From Heligmosomoides polygyrus polygyrus (taxonomy: Eukaryota; Nematoda; Chromadorea; Rhabditida; Heligmosomidae), in contig OX377202.1 of NCBI GenBank assembly GCA_947396885.1, positions 35,425,478 to 35,489,477 on the forward strand: DNA of 64,000 nt. The letters are read 5' to 3'. Shown in pieces: positions 22,301 to 34,300 of this stretch. The notes beneath the pieces were generated by a model. The model worked only from the letters and a program-made list of their open reading frames with translations, was not told the origin of the DNA and did no database searches. Numbering within the stretch: position 1 is the first letter of the stretch; each line of letters starts with the position of its first letter. Made by a program: the position numbers and the translations under genes.

Positions 22301-25300
22301 ATGAATCCATCTGAAGTCAACAAGCAGCTGAAACTATACGCTGCAAACTCGAGCGAATTTTTCGAATTTTCGGTAACAGACCCACTAGCACGGGCCTTAC
22401 CCAGTCGGCTGATTGCAACAAACAAATTTCTTCTTGAATCCATTATTTACTCTTTGAAAACAGTTTTGGGACGAGGAACTGAATGCAATTTACGAAATTC
22501 TCCTTCCATTTTTTCTCTCGGAAAACTGCTCTTTTCCATGACTGTCTTCAACGTTACGCTTCTAAGTTAACGAAACAGCTCTTATTGAAGTACGAAACAC
22601 GCACTTCCTTCTTCTCATTCTCGCGGCTGTTCTCAAACTGAATGGCCAACTCCACTATCCTCCGGTGATTAGTAATGCTTTCTCTAGATAATTAAATAAG
22701 TTCTTCCACTCGTTCAAGGGCATTCCAGAGCTTGATCCCGCTGGCTTCCACAGGACCTTATGGCCGATCCAGAATTAGCATCCAAGTTGGCGAAACGGCT
22801 TGAAACTGTTAATGATGGGCCAGCAGATGTGGTAAAAGCTCAAGAAGCTCCACCGTCGCCTAAGATACCCGAGAAGGTCATCCGTTCTCACTTTACGCTC
22901 CACTGAGGTCGAGCCACTCTTCTGTTCCAGGTAATCCCCAACCCATACGTGGCGTCAGATGACTCGGTCTCCATAGACGATTTGATCGCGAAGACACTTG
23001 AGAGAAACGAGCGTCTAGAGGAGAACAACAACGTGAGCTTTTCATACATACTTCCACGCTTTTACCGCTGTATTCCCTCTTACTCTGCCTGCGCTTCCAA
23101 ATTGTTGTTATGGTGCACCACATGATCCTCGTGACGTCACACATTTGACGACTGCAAATATTTTGAGAACTGTTGTCTCTGAAAATCTAGCCGTTTACGA
23201 GATTCATCGCCGAAAGACGAGGGTTTTCTTGGCCCGACTTTTTATCACTCGTGAAAAGAAATGCGAATATATGCGAATATGATTCCAGAAGGTCTTCCCG
23301 AAATCAATACGTTACAGCAGAGCAGCTTGGCCTAACAGAGTTGATTTTTTCGGAAACCGATTTTTAACATAAACTTTTGTACTCCATCGAATTATAAGCT
23401 TGAATCGAAACTGCCGCCATCTCCTAATGCATCCTTCTTTCACGATCAAAGTTGAGTGCTTGGATTAGTGGGGAAAACTCTTGACGAAAATATTTGGCTT
23501 GGGCAACCATTTAGATGAAAAGAGATGAGATCTTTCTTTCTAAATTTAGAATTTCCGAAAAGATTTTTCCCAATTACTTGCACAAAGGATGGCAGGGATA
23601 CCCTGCGATTGATTAGCGCTTGGGATGCGCCACACGTTCTATCTCTATAAAATATCAATGGGTTGATTGGAATGCCCTTTGTAGAGGCTTGCAACACGGT
23701 GTTTTTCCTACCCCAACAGCTCTGAAGCTAAAGCATCGATTCCGAAAGTATTGAAGGTTGGCTGGCCGCCTGGTCATAACCCGAACCTGAAATCATTTCC
23801 CTGAGAAGGATACACATCTTCTCCCATTTGCACCACCAGCGTTCTACGTTCGTTGAATGGGGTGCAGGACGATGGAAACGACATCCTTCTTATGAACAAC
23901 GGACCATGTATCCTTGGTTCTACGGAAGAGCGTGATAAATCAAACGATAGAACACCCACGGTAAGTAGGGCAGGACACATCAGACGATATTTTCCAGCTT
24001 TCACAGGGTCTGGTTAGCCAACATATTTTTAGACCATCTCATTCGTTTAGGACATAGACATTCTTGGCTGAATTTCGCAACAAAGAGTGCTGTTTACCAG
24101 AGTTCACTTGAAGTCCTGACAAACTGCAACCAGCGCCGCGCAAATGCCCAAAATGAACTCAAAACGTAAATTTTCTGTCATTTTCGCTCCTCAAAGATGA
24201 GTAGATGGCAAGCTACAATAATAGGTTTCGGACTGAGAATTCTTCGGTTGAAATAAAGGAAATCGGTTGACTCAGTGCATATTTTCCTGCCAAATTTGTT
24301 ACCAAATGGATTGTCGCAGCAAGAGGAAAGTCATAAATGGCAGAAAAATAAAATTTAGCTAAGTTTAAGAAATATCAAATTCCCGAAAGGCACTGGCTAT
24401 AATGTAATATTGGCCCAATAGACATCAAACTCCGTATTGTAAATCAACTCGAACAGGTTATTTTATTTCTCAACCAAGGACAGCTACTGATTAAAGTAGT
24501 ACGAAAGACAATGGATAAATGACGGTGGCAGTCATCAACTCATTCGTTATTACTGCTTCGGGATGCTTTGAGATAGCTCCTTTGCTAACCTCTTGTGCAA
24601 ATTTACACGATAGAGACGAATAGAAGGATACTGGCATGGCTTTCTGACAGCACGTGCACCTCAATCGAAGTTCTTGTTTGAGTTTCCCGCAGTCCCGCCT
24701 AAGGCCTCTGTTATACTCCCGCGGGAGCATCCGCGGAGCGTCCGCCGACTAAGGCCCCTGTTATACTCCCGCGGGAGCTTCCGCGGGAGTATAACAGGGG
24801 CCATAGGCTAAAGGCCTTAGCGTGGGTTGGGAATAGGCCCCGCCCCTGCCATCGTCGTCGGCGGCGGTATATTAGCCGGTCGCCGCAAGTCATTGTATGT
24901 ATAGGCCAAATTCAAATTGCCTCCACGAAATAATTAGAATGCGAAGCGCATCCCAAAAAGGATTTAGTAACGTCCTCCTGTATCCTTTCATCTTTAGCTA
25001 CATAGGTAGCGGAACTCTTTCAAAAACCAATAGCCTATTAACTTTTCCAACTCTTTGGCTATTTAAAAAAAATTATTTGCCATGGAGTACGTTAATTTTC
25101 AAAAAAAAACCTGAAGTAAAATAATAGAGCCTTCACTGTGAAGATGCCGGTAATTCTAAAGCCTTGATTTTTTCCACGTTTTTCGTCCAACCAGTTTCCC
25201 GCAGTTTGATTGGTTGAGCTCTTGCCCTCGTTAGTTTCCAGTTTTCGAACCTATTGTCCATTTCTGTGTTTCTGATTTGAACCATCTGATGCTATGATCA

Positions 25301-28300
25301 AACGCCACTCCTTTAGGTGACGAGCCCGAACAACGTTACGGCTGAAGCAGATGTGGCCAGCTCGGACTATGGGACGCAGATAGATGCTCTATCGGGCGTG
25401 CCACCAAAACGGACACTTGCCGAGCTGCTCGCGATGGATCAGCGAGCACCGAGTCCCCCGCCGACGACAGCCGAGAAGAACAGTGCCGAAACGAGCGGGT
25501 CCGCTAGGCAGGCGCCAGCACCTAGGACGACCATCGGAGAACTGCTGATGAAGGAGAAACAGCCACAGGTGCCGGTCGCCGCTAGCAGGTGTCCAGTCGT
25601 CCCCGTACAGCATCACCAACCGAAGGCAGGAGTGAAGCATCGAAGCCCCGAGGAGGACGGTACAGAGCTGGAGAGAAAGCTGGCCGCACAGAGGGCAAGG
25701 AAACACTATGACGCGCCTGTCGTGGAGGGCCATGTCGTTTTTTCGTCTCCTAATGAACCACCGCCTCCGCCTCAAAAGCCAGCAGCTCCGATAAAGGAGG
25801 AGCAACGAGCAGCAGAACCTGAGAAGGCACGGTTCTCTCTTGAGGAGCAGGTACTTAAGCGGGAGACAGAAGAAGGGAGCAATGGGATCGAAACCAAAAA
25901 TAAGGACGACAAAAGTGAGATCGAGGAGGGGCTAGCTACAGTCAACACAATTGAGCAAGCCCATTTTCAGCAAGCATCACAACAGGGTGCAGAAGCTTCT
26001 CCACACCCAGATTTGGGACCTTTCAGCGACTTCAATTCTCTGCCTTTGGAGCATAGGACAAAACTCTGTGAAGATCTTTTACCAACTGCTTCTCCAATGT
26101 CTGCAGGAGAGCCGTCGGAGGCACCTACTAACGCATCGCTACCGTCACCTGCTGAAGAGCTGCCAGTAGAAGCTAGTTTCAAGACGCCATCGCCTGCACT
26201 GCCTGTAGATGAACCTTCTGATGTTCCTAAAATTACTTCATCACATTCATCAGAGAATGCAGCAGAGACTCTTACGTTTCCACCACCACCATCTTCCCCT
26301 GCGGCCACCGCTCATAAAGGAGCAACAGCCGCAGAGCCTTCAGAAGTCTCCGAACAAGTTCGTCTAGAAGCTCTGACTCAAAATTCTGCAGCGGATACGG
26401 ACAAAACTATGGTATTGGGCCAAGTACCTCAACCAAATCCACTTTCAACTTCTCCAAAGGAGACAACCAAAGTGCCTCATCCACCTCCATCTGAAGATTC
26501 ACTGAAGGAGTCAGACAAGGCAGCTACATCGCCCTCTTCGTCTGCAGATACTGATTCGGAAAGAAATCAAGTGCCTTTCTCCTCACCTCTGCTCGCAGAT
26601 GGCAAAAGAAGCCCTCTTGACGCTGCTGACCTCAGAAGCCTCCTCAACGAGGAGCTTAAAAAGTCCAAGGTTACTGTGGAGGAAATTATTGTGATAAAAG
26701 ACATGGAGCTGCGAAAGGACGTCGATAGGCCGTTTTCGCCAACCAGGGAGTTGCTGGAAATGATTCAACACGAAAATGGGTGAGAGACCATGATCTGGTT
26801 TTAAAAAATGCCACACTGAGTGACAAAATAACTATTGGGAAACCAATATAGATGTAAGTAGGAAATAATTCATAAGAGCGTAGACCACTAGCTAGTCTAT
26901 GGTTAATACATACTACGACCAAAACTCGACACCGGAGGGTAATGTAATCTAGGAGGATTGGAAATGGTAGGGCTCTCCCTCATGGGGATGTATTGCGGGT
27001 AGGCGCTATCTATTGTTCATACTTTCCAACTTTTTGCTGATTATCTATGACAGTCTGGTGTGACGCCATGTTGCCAAGTACCAAGTGCTGTCTTATGAAG
27101 AGAGCTGTCTCTCGGGTTTGAGTCCCGGATCAGACCACCGCTTTACGAATTGGAGTGGTTCGAACCTGTCGAAACAGTACCTTTGCCACTTTTAGTCACC
27201 TGTGTGTTTGTGAGAATTCATGGCGCGTTCAGATGAAATAAGGTGCTGTTTTCATCCCTCTCCTCTGTTTTCCTCTTATTACCTTTCCTATAGCCAATGG
27301 TCATAAGCACAAACACACACTGTCTCGGAACAGGAAGGGGCATTTACAGATCCAGAACCGCTTCCGAATGCAGGCATGGTGATCTGAAGTGGCCTCGTAG
27401 GGGCCGCATTCGCTGCTGCCAAGGATTTTTCCACCACAGAGGTGCTATCGAGAAGGAAGCGCATACCGTGCAAAAACTCGCGATGAATCATGCTGACCAG
27501 CACACCGAGGCGTCCTTTAGTAAAAGATTCTGCGCTGTCACGAATTCCGTCGCCCGCTTTCCATTTCAGATGCTGATCTCAATTTGTGTTTGAGAAAATC
27601 GTTTCCCAGCAGGGATATTGCTGCGGTCAAATCTCTTGCACCAGACGGGATTCGAAACCGCCCCTCCTCCTTCATGGCCGGTTGCTACATCGTTACTATC
27701 AGCACTATTTAATTTAACGCAACATGGCACGATACCTCCTTGGGAACTATAAGATCTCCTCTCTGTCGAGCTGAGCCGGCCAACATTGCCAGAAACAGGT
27801 TGTGCTGAAAATCTTAAAATAAAAGAACGTATTAAAAACTACTAAAAGGTGGATCCTTCAGCTTGCCACCTGGTTCCATGCTGATATGAGCGGCTGGCTC
27901 ATCTCTGTGATGGTGAGGCAAAAGATCGAGGGGCATAGTGGACCAAATGCATTGGTAGTGAAATGGTGTAGCAGCCTGCCGAGAAGGCTGATGTGTTGGT
28001 ACGAGTGCTATCTGGCGGAAGAGCTTCGATTTTTTAGTTGGTAGCAGAAATTTCTGTAGCAATTTACATCCTCTATATCAGTAGCTCTAGGTTTAGAGGA
28101 AAGCGCCACCCCAGCCATTATCACTTCTCAACAAAGATCGTTTTGGATGAAGATCATGACAACCACCGACGGCAGTTCAGTTTTGAAGAATTTCGGGGAA
28201 GAAAGTGTTTCTTAAGAGTGCACTGCAGCGGACTAGCCTCAGCCGAGTTGAATCTCGTGCTGAACTCGTTCGATTTCGCATTTTCCTGCAGTAATGTGGA

Positions 28301-31300
28301 GTCTTTCATCTATCGGACGACAATTATTTCCTCGCTCTATTACAGAATTCGTTCGCCTCCTCCAGTTCCGCCTCCGAAACCACAAACACCATCGCAAAGT
28401 CGACCACAGTCTCCCGTTGTTAAGGTAGGAAATTCACTTTCACCCTGCAGCAGCACCTTAAAGTTGATTTCGCTTAGTTGAGCTTTCGTTTCATTTCTGT
28501 GCGTATTTTTAAGCTGAAATTAAAAAAAAATCGTTGAGTGCCATTTTCTCCTCCTCACTTATTTGGCCTAACCGAATCTCGAAGAAACTGGATCCATCCT
28601 TATCATCTTTGACAGCCTTGGACTAAGATGCTGCTACTCCGCAAGAGGATCTTACTATAGAAATTTCAAATTGAACACTTTGTTACTGTATTGTAATCCG
28701 AAATTCTAGGTTATGCTTAGAAATGCCATCGAACTCGTTGCTGCTCCCTTGCGCTGCCTACACCTTCAAAACTACCCAAGTGGTCGTCACCTCGCGTCTG
28801 TTCTGACCCCTGGTTTTTCTCGCGACGTGCGAGATTGGTGGTTCAATAGCGTATTCTTCGACAAACCATGGAGCTGCTAGGAGCGCGATGAATAACTCCC
28901 TTCTGCTTTTTACAGAAAGGTCGTCGACGTCTTGCAAACCGTTCATAAACTGCTGATTTTAAAAATTGGACGTTGTCGTAGCTTAAGAGCAGAAAGCCAT
29001 GAGTTTATTTATTTGTTTATTTACTTCGTGCACACATGGGTGCGCCACAAAGGAAAAGAAACAACCATGAAAAAACATTAATACTATGTCAAGAACGCAA
29101 TAAAAATAAAAAGGAACGAACATAAATCAACACACATCTGGTGTGGAAAACTGTGGAAGGTACTCTGACTGCTCTGCAAATAATGTTTGCCCTGAATTAC
29201 CCCATAATTTTCGAAGGCTGGGAAGGATATAGTCTTGAGGTCCATAATTGATATGACGTGAAAGACCTTCCAAAAAGCAAAAAAGAGCTGATTGCAATAC
29301 GAAATAGGTCCGGCGATGAAAAGTATAAAAGTCAGAAACGTAATAAGAAACAAATGTTTCTTGACTTGTATTGCATAGATTGGACGGTCGCTCCACCATG
29401 AGTCCTACTTCATAGGCACGCAGCTGGCATAGCCATACCGGGCGGGTCCTCCATTCCAAGAACCTCTTTAGACAACTACGCACTCGAAACGATTGCCTAC
29501 TAAGGAGTTTTGCAGGGGAGTATATGCGTAAAGACAAAATTAGATAAGAATACTAAACAAAAAAATCTGGGTATCATTTGGAGCTCGCGCTAGAATGGAC
29601 GCATGATCACGATTTCTAGATCTATAGCTTTGGTCTTCCCTTCTGTTGCAGTTCCCACAGAGTGTTACAGGGCTAGGCGCTCTATTGGAAGCTAGATATA
29701 CTGAACTAATTTGCACTGTAAGTTAGGAGCTGTGGCGCACACTTCCTTTCGTTTCAAGTTGCCGGCGGCTTTAAATGCGTTCCTAAAGGCCGTCTTAATG
29801 AAAGGCGGTGTTTCAGGTTTCTATAGAATGCACCAAAAACCATAAATCTGACTGGAAGAGCTTGCACCACAATTTTTCCCGGCTCTTTTTTCCTGGCAAT
29901 CATCCCTCATTTAGGAAATCTAGCATCTAGTCAATTAGCATCCGTTAGGCGCCACGTTTTTTGCAGTCTGATTGTTTGGTGCCTTGTCTGGATGAGTGAC
30001 TTTCAGAGCCACTCACTGGTACATCTTCAACTTTTGATAATTGTCACAGCACACAGACGACGCATTCTGGCGTCGAAGGGCGTCCTCGGTCCGGATTCAT
30101 CAACGACTTACAGAGATTTGACAGAGAAATTACAGCGGAAACTCCTAAAGGAACGCGAATTAGCGCGACTTATCAACAAGCAATGGGAAATGTTGGCGTG
30201 TAGCGCAGTCGCAGGAGGCGCGACTGTCGCGTGCACTCGATACCAGGTTTCTGGTTCGGATTTCCCGCCCAGGCCAACCAAGCCTTCCATCCCTCCGGGG
30301 TCGGTGAATTGGTACCAGACTTGTCCGGGAAGGATAAAGCGCTGACTTGTTCATCGGCTGGCCACCGCAAGTCATTGTATGGCCAAATACGCATTCATGT
30401 CGCCTCCACGACATCCCGTAGAAGTAGAATGCGCTGGCGCATCCCAAAAGGGATTGAGTAACGCCGTCCTTTATCCTTTTATCAGGATTTTCCGCTGTAA
30501 TTTCTCTGTCAAACCTCTGTAAGTCGTTGATGAATCCGGTTCCAGAATGCAAATTGAATTGTACTAGAATTGAATTCTACTAGAATGTTGAGAAACTCTG
30601 AGTCCGATGAGAGAACAGAACAAAACACTTATTGAGCCAAAAGTCGTGCAAAACAAGTTGAACACAAAAATACACTGCAAAAGTTGGCTCTTCAAACACC
30701 AGCAAAAGTGAAGAGCAGTTATCGTACCAAAAGAGATACAAAATTATTTGATCACAAAATATTGCTGCAAAAGATTTCTTTTGACGATTTGCAGGAAAGG
30801 ATTTCTTCCATTAGTACAGGAAAAAGTGTTTTGTTTTTCAAAAAAAAAAACTAGCAGTTGACTCACTGAAAAAAGGTACTTTATCAAAATATAGCTGATT
30901 CGTTTGTAAATTAACTTACAGTTAATTTTTTGTCCTATATGTTCAAGAAAGTTTTTGACCTGTTGTTGAACATTTTCTAAGAATGTGAACCGAAAATCGC
31001 TTGCATTAAATCGTTATCTGGAATTTAGAGAAAAGAAATGTCAGAAAAACCGTTTTGTTTAAGATGCTATTCAAGTTTTTGATTAAAATTAGCTGGGGTT
31101 GACGAAGAAACTATTACATTAGGAAAGCTATTCCATGTTTTTGTAGCTCTTACTAGAAAAGAGCCAAGGAACTGTTGGGAGCGAACTCTTCCTATGAATA
31201 TGCGAAATGGATGACCTCTTGTTCTTTCAGCAAAATCTAAGAAATCGAATATTTCTCATTTATCAATATCAAAACAGCCAAAGAGAATCTTGAACACGAG

Positions 31301-34300
31301 ATTTTGATCATACAACATTCTTCTCATTTTAAGTGAGTTTTCACCAAACGTTGCAAGTCGTTCTTTGTAGCTGACATGATACAAACAGTGTCTTGAGAAA
31401 ATTGCGTTGGTGAATTTTTTCTGCACTTTTTCGATTCTTTCATTGTAAACAATCTTAGTAGGCGACCACAGCAATGTACAGTATTCTAAAAGTGGTCTTA
31501 CATACATGGCAAAAAGCTTGAAAAGTGTAGACATACTGTGAGTTTGAAAAGCACGCAAAATGAAGTTGGATCTTCTATATGCCGTAGTTATAGTTTCGTA
31601 AATATAGTCTTCAAAACAGAGTGAATCGGAGTATTTGATACCTAGGTCTTGCACAAATTTTGTGATCCTTAAAATTTTATCTCCTAAGAAAAACAAAAAA
31701 TCTCTAGGATGAGAGTTGCCGATGCACATGACCAAAGTTTTTTTCGTGTGAGATGTCGAGCATCCACTTCATAGACCATGCGTGAACAGCATCTAAACCT
31801 TGCTGAAGTGCATTAGGCTTATTAATGGAATAGATTTTGGAATCGTCAGCATATATGGAACACGATACGCCGAGAGGAAGGCAATCAGGTAAATCATTGA
31901 TGAAGAGGAGAAGCATTATAGGTCCCAAGCATGTTCCTTGAGGAATCACGCACATAGTCTCATAGTTATTCGAAACAGCATCGTTAACCATAACCATTTG
32001 AGTTCTCCCAGTAAGAAATGGTTGCAAAAACCTTAAAAGTCACCCTTCAATGCCGTAGGCTTGGAGTTTTGAAAGTAGAAGACTCAGGTTTATAGAGCCA
32101 AAGGCTTCTGCGTAATCAATATAAAATGCAGTAATGTAGCCTCTGGTATCCATTATCCTTTACCAAGCAGGGGTAGTTGAAATAAGCGCTGTAATAGTAG
32201 ATTTCTTTTGAATGAATCCATTGAAAATTCGTGATGAGGTTGCTTGTTTTCATATAATTGTAAATCTGTTCGCGTGCAATTCTTTCGAGAACTTTACTAG
32301 TTGAAGATATCAGACAAATGGGTCTGTAGTTTTTGAAGTCAGTTTTGTCACCTTTTTGGATATAGGTTTAACGATACTTTTTCTCCACAATGAAGGAACT
32401 TCACCATGAAGTAGAAACAATTAAATAAAAGCGATAGTACAGAACTTAATCCAACAGGTGCTTTTTTGAAAGATATATGGAATATCATCAGGTGAGGTGG
32501 AGTTTGGGGCAGATAAGCTAGTTAATGTTCTGTATACTAGATCACTGTTAATATCAAAGAAATACAATTTTGATGATTTAAATTTTGGGCAATGGTAGCT
32601 CACATCCGGATGTTTTTTGTAAACTGATTTGAAGTATAAAGCAAACACGTTTGCTTTTTCAAGATCGAACTTACAAAATTCACCGTTCTTATTGAAAATA
32701 GAAAGAACCTTGTTTTTTGACTTTAGCCAACTGTTGACGAAGTTATAAAAAACTTTTGGATTTTTTGAATCAGCAATCTTTTCTTCTCTTTGTGGGCTAA
32801 GGCAAGCTAGCTCCTTTTTGAGTTTTCTTGAGAAATGATTGTATTTCTGGATACCAACAGTTAGTCGAACCTTATACAATTTCTTTACTTTAAGAGCAAG
32901 TTTTCTTATTCTTACTGTGTAGCGAGATTCCTTATCGTTGGCATGTTTCAATGGAGTGTATTCTCTGATAAGATTATGACAGTTTTGCAAGTAGATAGCG
33001 TAACATTGATCTGCTGATTCATATTGGAAAATAAGGTTGCGCCAGTTGGTTTGTAAAAGATTTTCACAAATGGCAGAGTAGTCCCCATTATTGAAGTCGT
33101 AGTATGCGCGACTCGAGTGTTTCTTAAAGCTATCCAAATTAATTTTAAAAGAAACCGCATTATGATCAGAGGTGGATAAAGGAGCAATAGTTTTCACTTC
33201 GTGAACGAAATCGCTGTGATTAGTTAGAACTATGTCTAATATGTTGCATCCTAAAATAGGAACATTAACCACTTGAGAGAGAGCATACCCATTACAGAAT
33301 TGCTGAAACTCGCGAGGTGATCCATAAACTTTTCTTGTACAGGTAAGTTGAGACCAATCATTCGTGGGAAAATTCATATCTCCCACAATTATACAGTTAA
33401 CGCCCTCATCAAGGATATCAGTAACATACGTTAAGTTTTCGTGAAACCCTAAAGAATCACAAATCAGAATCACAACAAGATGTTACGTATTTCATACTTA
33501 TTTACCAAAGCGGGGCTTTGGTAAATAAGTATGAAATACGTAACATCTTGTTCATTGTTAACAACTAGGATTAGGCATTGGCAGTAAGGAGTGAAGTTTC
33601 GTGAGCGAAGCAGACGATGGGATAAATTATTATGTACCAGGGCTACAACACCTCCACCACTCATCGTACCTTCGCGGCCACACCTGTAAATGTTATAGAA
33701 TGGATTCGGGCATAATGTGGCATCATGTACAGGGTCAGGTTTACACCAAAATTCTGTAATAAAGACAATTACTGCAGCGTAGGAAAGAATATAGTGTAAA
33801 TCAGGGATCTTATTACATATTGAACGGGCATTGAGCTGTAGAACTTCATTCGAAAAATTCGCTGATAATAATGACCTTATCAGAACTATTAGCCAAAAAA
33901 CCATTGGGGCAAAGATTGGAACCGGTTGTGTTGTTTACATTCTATGCTTGTGGATTATCTGATACACATGGATAATTATTTTGGTTATTTACGACAGACC
34001 CTGATGACATCGCTATATTTTGTGAGACAATATGACGCCTTGGCAGTTCGCGGGGAAACTTAAGTTTTATGATGTCGAAGTCTCGTACTATGTAAACTAG
34101 TCGGCCTTCTCTAGCGTTTAATTCTCCCGCTTCCTTTCGTAGTGCTCTGTCTATCTCGAGTTCTTTATGTGTGTAGTCCATTCGGACAAAACACTTGGTG
34201 AGACTTTTTCTGCCAGTACGCATATGAGCAAGGAGCTGGTCTCTTAGATTCTGATTAGGCAGCGTTATTTTGATTATTCTTCCCCGATTTCCTAATTTTA

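Noticed and set aside
25389..25805. 138-codon open frame on the - strand
   Set aside because: Shadow of the large + strand exon of the 22301 gene; composition is forced by the GC-rich coding strand.
30160..30552. 130-codon - strand open frame across the SINE
   Set aside because: It joins the reverse strand of the SINE to the inverted exon copy. The SINE part is shared with the other SINE loci and is not a gene.
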